Shown: positions 25,996 through 35,658, counted from the stretch's first letter. The stretch: 64,000 nucleotides of DNA from Staphylococcus canis (GCF_016238445.1 NZ_JABANU010000001.1:1-64000), one strand, 5' to 3'. Notes: a model not told the origin generated them from the sequence alone. Numbers and translations: made by a program.

Positions 25996-26106
25996 GAACG
26001 TTGCCTCCAATTTTGAGATACTCTAGATTCTTTACCCAAACTTAATGATAAATAAACGCTTAATATCAAGTGCAGATAGCATTGAGAGGGAGTTTGATAT
26101 GAAATA

Positions 26107-26140
26107 TGGACTGGCACTTTTATTTCGAAAGACCAGTCCA
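26107..26140. terminator. Hairpin downstream of uppP
   Basis: TGGACTGG (26107-26114) and CCAGTCCA (26133-26140) form a perfect 8-bp stem with an 18-base loop; on the minus strand it is followed by a T/A-rich run. Likely terminator of uppP on the minus strand. Confidence 0.55.
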
Positions 26141-26184
26141 AATTAAATGTTTTTAAGCATATTTCATCGTATAGCGTGTGCGGT

Positions 26185-27039
26185 TTATTTAATAATGCCG
26201 TAGTAAACAACTGCGATAACTACAACGAGTACAATACGATAAATCGCAAAAGGTAATAATTTAACATTTTGAATTAATTTTAAGAAAGTTTTAATTGAGA
26301 TAAAGCCGACTACAAAGGCTGCGATGAATCCAAAAATGTAAAACAAAATATGTGAAGGTTCAATATAGTTTAGATGTTTAATAATTGAAAGTCCACTTGC
26401 ACCTAACATGACAGGCACAGCCATCATGAATGTAAAGTCGGAAGCAGATTTATGATCTAATTTCATTAAAACACCTGTTGAAATTGTTGAACCTGAGCGT
26501 GAAAAGCCTGGCCACATTGCAATGGCTTGTGACAAACCAATAACAAATGCTTGGAAATATGTGATTTCGTCAACATTCATAGGTCTACGTACGTGTCGGC
26601 TAAATTTGTCGGCAATTATCATGTAAATTGCTCCTAAGAATAACCCAATTAACACAGTAGGTACACTGAATAAATATTTTTCGATTAAATCATCAAATAG
26701 GAATCCCAATACTCCGGCAGGAATCATACCTACTAAAATATGCGTGATTTTAAGGCGACGTGGTTTAGAACGTAGTCCTTCTCTATGTTCTGGTTTATAT
26801 TTTCCGATATGTAGCATTTCGAAATATTTATGACGAAAAACCCATGCTGCTGCAAACACTGAACCGAGCTGAATAACGATTTTAAACGTAAATGCAGACT
26901 CAGGTCCTAAAAACTCTTCAGACTTTAACCACATATCGTCTACTAGAATCATGTGACCAGTAGAAGATACTGGTGCAAACTCTGTTAATCCTTCTACAAT
27001 ACCTAAAATTAGCGCTTTAATAAGTTCGAAAATTAACAT
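26185..27039 (-). CDS. uppP: UppP/BacA undecaprenyl-pyrophosphate phosphatase
   Basis: UppP recycles undecaprenyl pyrophosphate to undecaprenyl phosphate, the lipid carrier for peptidoglycan and teichoic-acid precursors, and gives bacitracin tolerance. The 284 residues have about eight membrane helices. The two catalytic signatures are intact: EGLTEFAPVSSTGHM (about 16-30) and PGFSRSGSTISTG (about 174-186). ATG 27039 follows AGAGGTAC. It is monocistronic and divergent from cydD. The S. aureus gene sits at the same place, between a membrane protein and the cydDC-mgrA block. Confidence 0.95.
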   Translation of the reverse strand: MLIFELIKALILGIVEGLTEFAPVSSTGHMILVDDMWLKSEEFLGPESAFTFKIVIQLGSVFAAAWVFRHKYFEMLHIGKYKPEHREGLRSKPRRLKITHILVGMIPAGVLGFLFDDLIEKYLFSVPTVLIGLFLGAIYMIIADKFSRHVRRPMNVDEITYFQAFVIGLSQAIAMWPGFSRSGSTISTGVLMKLDHKSASDFTFMMAVPVMLGASGLSIIKHLNYIEPSHILFYIFGFIAAFVVGFISIKTFLKLIQNVKLLPFAIYRIVLVVVIAVVYYGIIK

Positions 27040-27251
27040 ACAAGTACCTCTTTACAGATAGATTTTTAACATACAATATAGCATATCATAGCATAATTTT
27101 TTGAGAGTTGTCTTAAATAAATTCTATTTTCAGTCAAAAGTCTGACAAAAATACGATATGAATTTGAGAATATAGAGTGGCTATAACTGAAACATAATTA
27201 GAGAACATGTACAATAATGATTACGATTTGTTTCAATGGAGGTGATTAAAG

Positions 27252-28862
27252 GTGAAGCAACTTAATCAATGGATGAAACCATTTTATAAGTATCCAGCGA
27301 TGATGTTAGGTATAAGTATGATTCTGGCCATTGCTGTGGTAACACAAAATATTTTAATAGGTAAACTATTAAATCACTTGTTGTTTAATGTCAAAACCAA
27401 TTGGCTTTTGCTTATCATCGTGTTAAGTTTTGCATTATTCATCCGTGCGACAATGTCGTTTTTGAATGATTTTACAGGTGAGCGACTGAGTTACCGAGTA
27501 CGTGTAATGATTCGTAAGCAATTACTTCATCAGTACAGTAAGGGGAATGTAGGTGCTCGACTGACAACAGCTACACACACATTGTCTGAAATGCTACCAT
27601 TTTATCGCGTATACATCCCTCAAGTATTCAAATCTATGATGATTCCATTAGCTATTATCATCACAATGGTATTTATTCATTTACCAACCGCATTGATTAT
27701 GATTGTTACAGCACCATTTATACCTGTCTTTTATATTGTATTTGGGTTAAAAACACGTGATGATGCTAAAGATCAAATGACCTTTTTAAATCACTTTAGC
27801 GCCCGTTTTTTAACATTAACTAAAGGATTAGAAACATTAAAAATCTTCAATCGCACAGTCCAAGCTGAAAATACAGTTTATAAAGAGAGTACACAATTTC
27901 GTGATAAAACGATGATTATTTTAAAAAGTGCGTTTCTTTCTAGTTTAATGTTAGAATTCATCAGTATGTTAGGAATAGGGATTATTGCCTTAGAAGTTGG
28001 ACTAAGCCTCATTGTATTTAAGTCAATAACTTTTGAAATAGCTGCGATTGCAGTGATTATGGCTCCTGAGTTTTATAATGCAATTAAAGATTTAGGTCAA
28101 GCCTTTCATACAGGTAAAGAAAGTGAAGGGGCAAGTGAAGTTGTGAACGAAATGCTTCAAAACAATGTAAAGTATGCATCGCTTTTAACTGTTGATAATA
28201 CTCAGACTGCACTTATACGCGTAAAAGACTTGAATTTTAAGTATGATGAAAGTGAGCAGTGGCAATTAAAAAATATAAATTTTAATATCAATAAAGGTGA
28301 TCATATTGCTTTAGTTGGACCAAGTGGCTCGGGGAAATCGACCTTAGTTCAGTTGATTTTAGGAGAATTAAGGCCTTATTCTGGTACAGTTATATATAAT
28401 GCTCACGATTTACGTATAGGTTACTTAGCACAATATCCTTATATATTTAATGCCACAATTGCTGAGAATGTAGCGATGTTTCATAAAGTTGAAGAATCGG
28501 AAATTCAGCGTGTTTTATCAGAAGTTCAATTGGATCATGTAGTTCGACAGCTGGAAAGAGGCATCCATACGTATATTGGTGAAGGAGGAGAAATGCTTTC
28601 AGGTGGTGAAATGAGACGTATCGAACTTGCTAGATTACTTATTATGAAACCTGAATTTTTAGTATTAGATGAACCTTTTACTGGATTAGATATAGATACT
28701 GAAATGATTATTCAACACGTATTATCAAAACATTTCAAGGAGACGACGCGTTTGACTATTGCACATCGTCAACAAACTATACGAGATGCAACACGCCGTA
28801 TTTATTTACAAAATGGTGAAATTAAATCTGACGATACACAAATTGATGTGTCATTATCATAA
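27252..28862 (+). CDS. cydD: CydD subunit of the CydDC ABC exporter
   Basis: This half-transporter pairs with CydC to form a heterodimeric ABC exporter; in E. coli CydDC exports cysteine/glutathione (or heme-related cargo) and is needed for cytochrome bd assembly. It has six membrane helices (about 1-300), including the CydD-specific DDAKDQMTFLNHFSARFLTLTKGLETLKIFNR, then an ABC domain with GPSGSGKST, signature LSGGEMRR and ELVLDEPFTGLD-like Walker B (EFLVLDEP). The start is GTG 27252 after TGGAGGTG. It precedes cydC by 24 bases. The pair is conserved next to mgrA in staphylococci. Confidence 0.88.
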   Translation: MKQLNQWMKPFYKYPAMMLGISMILAIAVVTQNILIGKLLNHLLFNVKTNWLLLIIVLSFALFIRATMSFLNDFTGERLSYRVRVMIRKQLLHQYSKGNVGARLTTATHTLSEMLPFYRVYIPQVFKSMMIPLAIIITMVFIHLPTALIMIVTAPFIPVFYIVFGLKTRDDAKDQMTFLNHFSARFLTLTKGLETLKIFNRTVQAENTVYKESTQFRDKTMIILKSAFLSSLMLEFISMLGIGIIALEVGLSLIVFKSITFEIAAIAVIMAPEFYNAIKDLGQAFHTGKESEGASEVVNEMLQNNVKYASLLTVDNTQTALIRVKDLNFKYDESEQWQLKNINFNINKGDHIALVGPSGSGKSTLVQLILGELRPYSGTVIYNAHDLRIGYLAQYPYIFNATIAENVAMFHKVEESEIQRVLSEVQLDHVVRQLERGIHTYIGEGGEMLSGGEMRRIELARLLIMKPEFLVLDEPFTGLDIDTEMIIQHVLSKHFKETTRLTIAHRQQTIRDATRRIYLQNGEIKSDDTQIDVSLS

Positions 28863-28886
28863 GTTTGAAAAGAGAGGGGTGAGTTG

Positions 28887-30557
28887 ATGTCGAGGCACAC
28901 ACAATATCATCAGATTAAGCAAAACAAAGATCTTTGGATTGCAATTGTTATAGGTGTTATTAGTGGATTGGTACTTTTAAGTATGTTTTTCTTGAGCGGT
29001 TACATGATTACTCAAAGTGCATTAGGTGCACCTTTATATGCGTTGATGGGCTTAATTGTAACTGTAAAGTTATTTGGTTTTCTACGTGCGATTACACGCT
29101 ATATTGAAAGATTATATTCACATAGGGCAACCTTTACGATGCTACGAGATGTACGTGTGAAATTATTTAAGGGGCTGACACCTATAGTTCCAAATGTGTT
29201 TAAATATTTTAAAGCTAGTGACTTACTCAGTCGTATGGTCACAAGTGTAGAATCTCTTCAAAATATTTATTTGCGTGTTTATTATCCACCGATTGTAATC
29301 AGTTTAATCACCCTGATATCAATGATTGTATTTTATTTTATAAGCTGGATTCACAGCTTGATTATTGGATTTACGATGTTGTTGTCATTATTTGTCATGC
29401 CATGGCTCTTTGCACGTAAAGCACGTGTAATTAAAGAAAACGTAAATATTAAACAGCAAGATTTGATGAAGCATTATTATAATCATGTCTTAGGACAGTA
29501 TGAGTTGAACCGTTTTAACAGTGTGCATTTACATCAACACCGTTTAGATGCTATAGAGCAACAATTAAACCAAGCTGAGCATCGAGAACAAACATTTCAT
29601 ATATATTATGCCTATTTATCGAATATTGTAAGTATGGTCGCATTAATTGTTAGTTTGCTGTTAGGAATATATCAAATTAAACACCACACATTAGATGCGA
29701 TATATATCACCAGTATGATTTTAATGATTTTAACGTTGTTAGAGCAACTCGTTTCAATGACACAAGTTCCTTATTATAAAGGAGAAACTGACTTAGCGAA
29801 AAACGAGATAGAAACAGTCACAAGTATGCGTTCTAATTTAGAAGGAACTGAAGAGAGTGGGATTCAAGAAATAGAACAACATGCATTATTATGGTCACTT
29901 CAAGATGTTACAATGTTTTATGAATATAGAGAACGTCCGAGTCTTAAAAATATTAACTTAAAGATTTATAAAGGAGAACATATCGCAATAGTAGGTAGTT
30001 CAGGGTCAGGCAAGTCATCTTTATTAAGGATTTTAATGGGGTTATATCAAGTGTCAGAAGGAGAATGCTATGTAGGGACGCGAAATATCAAACAGATAGA
30101 TACAAGAGATTACTTATCACATTTGAATATACTATTACAAAATCCTCATTTCTTTGATGGTACAGTACGTGATAATTTATTAAATGAAGCAAGTGACGAC
30201 GATTATCGTAAAGTGTTAAGAACAGTTGGGTTGTCGTATGTACCATTACATCATGAAATTACGATGAATAGAACAGCTTTATCTGGTGGAGAGTTTCAAC
30301 GACTCGCATTAGCTCGATTACTTCTAAGAGATGCTTCGATATGGATTGTTGACGAGCCGACGTCTAGCTTGGATCATAAGCATTCACATCATATTATGAA
30401 AGTATTACATGATTATGCTAAAACACTCATTGTAGCGACACATGACTTAGCTTATATTCAAGAATTTGATCGTGTGATTGAAATAAAAGAGGGGCAAGTG
30501 GTGAATGATACAACACCGGACGATTTTATAAGAAAAAAGAACAGGATTAATCAATAG
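28887..30557 (+). CDS. cydC: CydC subunit of the CydDC ABC exporter
   Basis: This partner half-transporter has 556 residues with six membrane helices (MFFLSGYMITQSALGAPLYALMGLIVTVKLFGFLRAITRYIERL is typical of CydC) and an ABC domain: GSSGSGKSS Walker A, LSGGEFQRLALARLL signature, IWIVDEPTSSLD Walker B, ATHD switch. The frame also opens with TTG 28884, but AGGGG seven bases upstream fits ATG 28887. Like CydD it should assemble in the membrane and affect periplasmic/extracytoplasmic thiol balance and respiratory oxidase maturation. The transcript ends in the long hairpin before mgrA. Confidence 0.88.
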   Translation: MSRHTQYHQIKQNKDLWIAIVIGVISGLVLLSMFFLSGYMITQSALGAPLYALMGLIVTVKLFGFLRAITRYIERLYSHRATFTMLRDVRVKLFKGLTPIVPNVFKYFKASDLLSRMVTSVESLQNIYLRVYYPPIVISLITLISMIVFYFISWIHSLIIGFTMLLSLFVMPWLFARKARVIKENVNIKQQDLMKHYYNHVLGQYELNRFNSVHLHQHRLDAIEQQLNQAEHREQTFHIYYAYLSNIVSMVALIVSLLLGIYQIKHHTLDAIYITSMILMILTLLEQLVSMTQVPYYKGETDLAKNEIETVTSMRSNLEGTEESGIQEIEQHALLWSLQDVTMFYEYRERPSLKNINLKIYKGEHIAIVGSSGSGKSSLLRILMGLYQVSEGECYVGTRNIKQIDTRDYLSHLNILLQNPHFFDGTVRDNLLNEASDDDYRKVLRTVGLSYVPLHHEITMNRTALSGGEFQRLALARLLLRDASIWIVDEPTSSLDHKHSHHIMKVLHDYAKTLIVATHDLAYIQEFDRVIEIKEGQVVNDTTPDDFIRKKNRINQ

Positions 30558-30572
30558 ATGTAGACATAAAAA

Positions 30573-30684
30573 GAGGGTGAAAATAAAGCCTCTAAATGTG
30601 ATTGGAAACGGATTGGGATTAAGATGTAGTAAAAGAAAAAGTTGCGATATCCCAACCTTTAAAAAGGTGCTTTATTTTACCCTC
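30573..30684. terminator. Large bidirectional hairpin between cydC and mgrA
   Basis: GAGGGTGAAAATAAAGC (30573-30589) pairs with GCTTTATTTTACCCTC (30669-30684), and an inner stem (GATTGGGAT with ATCCCAAC) occupies part of the loop. It is over 110 bases long, closing both the cydDC and the mgrA transcripts. Confidence 0.65.
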
Positions 30685-30785
30685 ATGATTTACATAGTTT
30701 AACGCTACTCTGTTAATGAAATTTATAAAACAAAACAAATAAGATGGTATATTATAGAAAATATCCCAACTTATATATTTAGATA

Positions 30786-31223
30786 TTATTTTGATTCACT
30801 AAAAGCAGTAATGATTTTTTCAAGTAAACGATTTAATTCTTTAATCTCATCAGGAGATAAAGATGATGCTTCTGCAACTTTTTCAGATGCGTTGCTTAAT
30901 TGAGATTGCATCGCTTTACTCTTGTCAGTTAAGTGTACGTAAACTTCACGTTGGTCAATTTCAGAACGTTCCCGAGTAATTAAATCCATTTGTTCCATAC
31001 GCTTTAGCAAAGGTGAAACAGTACCTGTATCTAAAGCTAAATCAGTAACTACTTTTTTAACATTTACAGGTGATTCATCCCATAGTATCTCTAAAACAAG
31101 AAACTGAGGATACGTTAAGTTATACTTTTTAAAGATAGCATTTGAATAATAACGATTTACTTGACGTTGTGCGTTATATAAACTAAAGCATACTTGCTCT
31201 TTTAAGTTTAAATGGTCAGACAT
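30786..31223 (-). CDS. mgrA: MgrA global regulator (MarR/SarA-type)
   Basis: MgrA is a dimeric winged-helix regulator that senses oxidation through a single Cys and controls autolysis, virulence, capsule and efflux pumps including norA. The 145 residues align end to end with S. aureus MgrA (147): [48 protein letters not shown], Cys12 conserved, and [36 protein letters not shown] for the DNA-binding domain. A longer open frame starts 54 codons upstream, but GGAGGAG just before ATG 31223 and the family start identify the true start. Its leader is about 240 bases up to the divergent CobW gene. Confidence 0.95.
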   Translation of the reverse strand: MSDHLNLKEQVCFSLYNAQRQVNRYYSNAIFKKYNLTYPQFLVLEILWDESPVNVKKVVTDLALDTGTVSPLLKRMEQMDLITRERSEIDQREVYVHLTDKSKAMQSQLSNASEKVAEASSLSPDEIKELNRLLEKIITAFSESK

Positions 31224-31461
31224 AATAGTTCTCCTCCAAACATTTGATCCGTATTTCTCTTTTTCACGGATAGGGATCCGTCCATAATTGAGTTGATTTA
31301 AGTCGCTCCCTCTTAAATCCATGGGTTGGAACACATATGTTCTTATTGTCCTAACCTCATGCAGTAATTTTAGAAGATTACACAAAGTTAATCAAGCTAA
31401 AAGCCAGTGTTACACATACATTATAACAGATTTGTCGATTATTTAAGAGAGGTGTAATAAA
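31224..31461. promoter_or_regulatory. Divergent promoter region and long mgrA leader
   Basis: The 238 bases between mgrA and the CobW gene must hold both promoters. On the minus strand a perfect small hairpin (ACGGAT/ATCCGT at 31266-31281, tetraloop) lies about 45-60 bases before the mgrA start. In S. aureus mgrA has long leaders that pair with RNAIII; the same could apply here, but no RNAIII gene is in the window. Confidence 0.4.
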
Positions 31462-32391
31462 ATGTTAGAAAATAAAACTACAATTACGATTATTAACGGA
31501 TTTTTAGGAAGTGGTAAAACCACATTCTTAGAACATTATATGAGGTCAATATTAAAAAATGATGAGAAAGTTGCACTAATTGTGAATGAATTTGGTGATT
31601 TTGATGTGGATGGTCGTATTTTAAATCAAAATGATATAAAAATATCGATGACACAAGGTTGTGTGTGTTGTGATTTGCAAAGCGACTTAGTTGCTCAAAT
31701 TTACCAACTTGCAAAACAACATGTTGACCGAATCATAATTGAAGCATCTGGTGTAGCAAACCCCATTGATATTTTGATGGCATGTCAAGATATTATGTTA
31801 GAAGGATTAATAGAGTACCCAGAGACCATTTGTATACTTGACAGCATTCGATTTTTAGAAAGAGATACTTTAACAACTCAAACTCAGCAATTAATGGAAG
31901 ATCAAATTAAAGCAAGCCAACATGTTTATATTAATAAAGTCGATCAATTGAAAGATATGATACAACAACAAAATCTTATCGATGAAGTTAAACGTATTTC
32001 TCCATATTGTGCAATTAGTACGACTACATATGGTGTGGTTCAAAATACAGTAACACAAGGTGCATTAGAACAACAAAAAAGTCAAATATTTAATGACCAT
32101 CATCATACTCATGCTCATTATCAAAGTTTAAAATATGTCTTTAATAATCCGATTGATCAAGAAGCATTCTTGAAATTTTTACTGAACTTACCTGATGATA
32201 TTTTAAGGCTAAAAGGGTTTGTTGAATTCCGTAATTCACCTAATCAAACGATCCTAGTGCAAATGGCAAATCATATTCCATTATTTGATGTGATTGATGA
32301 AACAAATATGCCTAATACAATTGTGATAATTGGTGAACAATTAGATACAACAAGGCTAAGAAACCAATTAGATATGTTACAATTTAGCTAA
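31462..32391 (+). CDS. CobW/COG0523 metal-related P-loop GTPase
   Basis: This COG0523 (CobW/YeiR/ZigA) protein is a metal-binding GTPase that inserts or hands over zinc or a related metal. It has the P-loop GFLGSGKTT (about 13-21), the family metal motif CVCC (in TQGCVCCDL, about 68-72), base-recognition NKVDQ and a C-terminal CobW_C domain. A His-rich stretch DHHHTHAHYQ (about 210-220) could bind additional metal. At 309 residues it is full length. GAGAGG precedes the ATG. It is followed after 25 bases by an aldo/keto reductase gene. In S. aureus the same pair occurs next to mgrA. Which metal it serves is not decided here. Confidence 0.85.
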   Translation: MLENKTTITIINGFLGSGKTTFLEHYMRSILKNDEKVALIVNEFGDFDVDGRILNQNDIKISMTQGCVCCDLQSDLVAQIYQLAKQHVDRIIIEASGVANPIDILMACQDIMLEGLIEYPETICILDSIRFLERDTLTTQTQQLMEDQIKASQHVYINKVDQLKDMIQQQNLIDEVKRISPYCAISTTTYGVVQNTVTQGALEQQKSQIFNDHHHTHAHYQSLKYVFNNPIDQEAFLKFLLNLPDDILRLKGFVEFRNSPNQTILVQMANHIPLFDVIDETNMPNTIVIIGEQLDTTRLRNQLDMLQFS

Positions 32392-32416
32392 AGTATAAAT
32401 ATGAAGGGGTGTACGT

Positions 32417-33325
32417 ATGGAACGCATTCAAATCAATCAACATGTATCTTACTCAAGAATTATTCAAGGTTTTTTTCGTGCTGAACAATGGGCAATGACG
32501 CCTCAAGAAATGAATCGATTTTTAAACCAACTTGTTGAAAAAGGGATTACAACTATGGATCATGCAGACATATACGGAAAATACACAACAGAAGGTGCTT
32601 TTGGGGATGCTTTAAAACTTTCTCCCGAATTGCGTGATTCGATAGAGATTGTCACAAAATGTGGAATTGTTCAACCTAACGCAATTTACGAAGATCAAAC
32701 AGAGCATCGTTATGATTTAAGCAAACAACACATTAAACGTTCAGTAGAGCGCTCTCTTAAAATGTTAAATGTGGATCATATTGATTCTTTACTTGTACAT
32801 AGACCGTCTCCTCTCATGCAGCCATGTCAAATTACAGATGCACTTAAAGATTTAGTTCAAGAAGGTAAAGTATTATCTTTTGGTGTTTCTAATTTCGAGC
32901 GTTCACAATATGAACTGCTTAATCAATGTCTTAAAGATGATAAGTTTCATATTGCTGTCAACCAAATCGAGGTCTCACCATATCATCTAGACGCCTTTCA
33001 TAATGGTTTAATCGATGATATGTATAAAGAAGATGTCAAATTAATGGCATGGGGGCCTTTCGCTGGTGGGAAATTATTTGATACCCAAGATCCAATTTCT
33101 AAGCGTGTTTTACCTGTTTTGAAAAGAATTGCTGAAACACATCGTACTTCAGTCGGTGCTATTGTAAGTGCATGGTTTAAAAAACATCCTGCTCAGATAA
33201 TGCCTATCATAGGCACTCATCGTATTGAACGCGTGGATGAAGTGATTGAGGGACTGGATATTACACTTCGTGATCAAGAGTGGTTTGATATTTATACTGC
33301 AGCTCAAGGCTATGATATACCATGA
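32417..33325 (+). CDS. Aldo/keto reductase (YdhF-like)
   Basis: This NADPH-dependent aldo/keto reductase has 302 residues. The TIM-barrel catalytic set is present: Asp and Tyr in MDHADIYGKY, Lys in EIVTKCG and His in SLLVHRPSPL. The NADP-binding C-terminal region (IIGTHRIERVDEVIEGLDI) is intact. It resembles the YdhF/COG4989 branch with short substrate loops. GAAGGGGTG lies before the ATG. It is probably co-transcribed with the CobW gene. The natural substrate is unknown, which is usual for this family. Confidence 0.85.
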   Translation: MERIQINQHVSYSRIIQGFFRAEQWAMTPQEMNRFLNQLVEKGITTMDHADIYGKYTTEGAFGDALKLSPELRDSIEIVTKCGIVQPNAIYEDQTEHRYDLSKQHIKRSVERSLKMLNVDHIDSLLVHRPSPLMQPCQITDALKDLVQEGKVLSFGVSNFERSQYELLNQCLKDDKFHIAVNQIEVSPYHLDAFHNGLIDDMYKEDVKLMAWGPFAGGKLFDTQDPISKRVLPVLKRIAETHRTSVGAIVSAWFKKHPAQIMPIIGTHRIERVDEVIEGLDITLRDQEWFDIYTAAQGYDIP

Positions 33326-33425
33326 TTGAATTATAAATGAGCGCATTAAGCAAGAAGTGAACTGTGCTCTAAAATGAATTGTACATGAAGCGTATTGTCT
33401 TAGATGCTTAAAGGAGAATAGTTTA

Positions 33426-33704
33426 ATGAATGAGTTGGAGAGAAAAAAACGTAGTCGCTTTGGAAGAAATCTTATTGCAATTCCTTATATCATTTTCGGT
33501 ATAGTGATTGCGCTAACTTTTATTTTTATGCCGATACCAGTTGTCCTTGTTACATTTTTTGCAATCTTTACTGCATATAACGTGATTATTATGTTTGTCG
33601 CTTTTTTATTAAAATATGGAAGAATTACTTTATATCTTTTAATCATGTCTTTGTGTATGGCTGGAGCGTTAGCGCTTTTAATCTATATGATGTTTAAATT
33701 TTAA
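33426..33704 (+). CDS. Small three-TM membrane protein
   Basis: This 92-residue protein has a basic N-terminus (MNELERKKRSRFGRN) and three hydrophobic segments. No domain or motif is recognised. AAAGGAG precedes the ATG at 33426, and coding-like third-position bias supports reality. It lies 100 bases after the aldo/keto reductase and 101 before mdh on the same strand. It may be a small membrane subunit or a stress-related protein; nothing more can be said. Confidence 0.6.
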   Translation: MNELERKKRSRFGRNLIAIPYIIFGIVIALTFIFMPIPVVLVTFFAIFTAYNVIIMFVAFLLKYGRITLYLLIMSLCMAGALALLIYMMFKF

Positions 33705-33805
33705 TTAACACGTATTGATAATAATTTACCTATGTTGAAAACGTGTGTGAGTTTCATTAATGTTATAATAAACATGAAGATAGCAATCAAAGGGGATGGT
33801 TATAA

Positions 33806-34744
33806 ATGAAACGTAAAAAGGTATCAATTATAGGTTCAGGTCATACGGGGGCAACACTTGCGTTTATAGTGGCAACACAAGATATTGCGGATGTTGTCTT
33901 AGTAGATCGAGAGAAGAATGAAAATGCGATGAAAGGTAAAACGTTAGATATTGCTCAAAGTGGACCGATTTTAGGTTTTAACACACATGTGACATCAACT
34001 ATAGATTATGCAGCAACGAAAGATTCCGATATTGTTGTGATTACAGCAGGTGTGCCACGTCAACCAGGGATGAGTCGTGATGATTTAGTACAAACAAATG
34101 AAGCGGTAATGAAAGATGTAACTGCTAAAATAACTCAATACTCACCTGATTGTACGATTATTGTATTAACAAATCCAGTTGATGCGATGACTTATACGGT
34201 TTATCGTACTTCAGGTTTTCCAAGTCATCGTGTTATAGGGCAATCTGGTGTACTTGATACAGCGCGTTTTAAAACATTCATAGCCGACGAGCTTAATGTG
34301 GCAGTTAATGATGTGACTGGTATGGTGCTAGGCGGACACGGAGATACAATGGTACCTTTAATCAGACACAGTCATGTAAACGGTGTACCACTTGATGAGC
34401 TTATGCCACAAGATAAGATCGAAGCCATTATAGAAAGAACGCGAAAAGGCGGTGCTGAGATTGTACAATTGCTAGGAGATGGCTCAGCGTATTACGCACC
34501 TTCTGCAGCAATTTACGAGATGATTAAGGCGATTCTAATGGATGAAAAGAGAGTACTGCCTACTATTGCATACTGTGAACAAGAATATCAACTCGATGGA
34601 TTATATATCGGAGTACCCACAATTCTTGGTGCAAATGGTGTAGAGCGTATTATCGAACTCGATTTAAACGAATCTGAAAAGGAACAGTTTAAAGCATCTG
34701 TTGAAGCAGTGAAAAATGTAAAATCATCACTTAAAGAATCTTAA
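33806..34744 (+). CDS. mdh: Malate dehydrogenase (LDH-like type)
   Basis: This NAD-dependent dehydrogenase of the lactate/malate dehydrogenase superfamily interconverts malate and oxaloacetate. Of 312 residues, the N-terminal [14 protein letters not shown] is the Rossmann motif. The substrate-specificity loop reads [14 protein letters not shown], with Arg (not the Gln of lactate dehydrogenase) at the position that binds the second carboxylate, so malate is the substrate. The catalytic His is in [10 protein letters not shown] and the Arg in DDLVQTN-flanking positions (MSR) and [17 protein letters not shown] precedes the ATG. It is single, with a terminator downstream. Confidence 0.88.
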   Translation: MKRKKVSIIGSGHTGATLAFIVATQDIADVVLVDREKNENAMKGKTLDIAQSGPILGFNTHVTSTIDYAATKDSDIVVITAGVPRQPGMSRDDLVQTNEAVMKDVTAKITQYSPDCTIIVLTNPVDAMTYTVYRTSGFPSHRVIGQSGVLDTARFKTFIADELNVAVNDVTGMVLGGHGDTMVPLIRHSHVNGVPLDELMPQDKIEAIIERTRKGGAEIVQLLGDGSAYYAPSAAIYEMIKAILMDEKRVLPTIAYCEQEYQLDGLYIGVPTILGANGVERIIELDLNESEKEQFKASVEAVKNVKSSLKES

Positions 34745-34767
34745 AGTAAGCGAGTCACAGAATAGAA

Positions 34768-34818
34768 AAGTTGAGGTGAAAGGAATGATACTTTAGTATT
34801 CCATTCATCTCAACTTTA
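34768..34818. terminator. Bidirectional terminator between mdh and CPBP gene
   Basis: AGTTGAGGTGAAAGGAAT (34769-34786) pairs with ATTCCATTCATCTCAACT (34797-34814), closing convergent genes; T-rich TTTATTTT follows on the plus strand. Confidence 0.7.
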
Positions 34819-34820
34819 TT

Positions 34821-35537
34821 TTAACTATACATTTGGGCTACAATCGCAAAAAATGCTAGTGAATTTACAAGCATGTGTGAAGCGATGGACGCAAGAATGT
34901 TGCCACCACTTTTAATATAAACCACAACAAACATTGTTGCCATAAGTAGATAAGGGATGGCTTCAAAAGGAGATACAGCTGCGAAAAGATGCATTGCTGC
35001 AAAAAACACAATTGAAATAAGTCCCATTGTTATAAAGCCAAATTTCTTTCCTAATTCCCCAATAACGATATGTCTGAATAATAATTCTTCTGTTATCGGT
35101 GTCAGTATGGCGATACTTATAAATACAAGAGGCAAAATTTTAGGGTCCTCGAATAACACTTTTAGCGCTTCTTGATTTCCAGTATCCGTATATTGCCACT
35201 TTTGAGGTAAAAATCCCATTAATATATTTGTAATGATGTTTGCAATCATGTAAACAATGTAAGCTACCAAAATTAATTTAATACTATGCTTTAAATGGAC
35301 GAAGTGATTTTTCATTTGGTTACGTAATTGATGGCGATGTGACCATGCGAGATATAATATAACTAAAAGGGAGGACAATATTCCCACTCCGGTTAAAAAT
35401 AAAGGGCTAGATATTTGATTAGGTTTAAGTTCTAATACCCAAAAAATAAAAATAGGTATGATATTACTAGCTAAAAAATAAATTAAAAAAGCCCACAGAT
35501 CACGCCAAGCTACTTTATTTGTATGAAAGCGATTCAT
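34821..35537 (-). CDS. CPBP-family intramembrane metalloprotease
   Basis: This 238-residue Abi/CAAX-like (CPBP) protein has about six to eight membrane helices. The conserved motifs are complete: EELLFRHIVIG (EExxxR), a second motif AAMHLFAAVSP (FxxxH-type) and HMLVNSLAFF (HxxxN/B). These glutamate/histidine residues build the intramembrane active site in the Rce1 family. In staphylococci members such as MroQ and SpdC/LyrA act in AgrD processing or wall remodelling; this one cannot be assigned to either with certainty. TTAGAGG precedes ATG 35537. Confidence 0.8.
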   Translation of the reverse strand: MNRFHTNKVAWRDLWAFLIYFLASNIIPIFIFWVLELKPNQISSPLFLTGVGILSSLLVILYLAWSHRHQLRNQMKNHFVHLKHSIKLILVAYIVYMIANIITNILMGFLPQKWQYTDTGNQEALKVLFEDPKILPLVFISIAILTPITEELLFRHIVIGELGKKFGFITMGLISIVFFAAMHLFAAVSPFEAIPYLLMATMFVVVYIKSGGNILASIASHMLVNSLAFFAIVAQMYS

Positions 35538-35658
35538 CTCTAACCTCCAAAAGTATTTTTCCTTAAAATTATTCTATCATTTTTTGCGTTATTCAACACT
35601 ATCCTTTAGATATCATATAAACTCTAGAATAAGACTATACTGAAAAGTATTGTTCAAG

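Noticed and set aside
31224-31385. N-terminal extension of mgrA by 54 residues
   Set aside because: The family begins MSDxxNLKEQ, a strong ribosome-binding site precedes ATG 31223, and the extension has no protein-like similarity.
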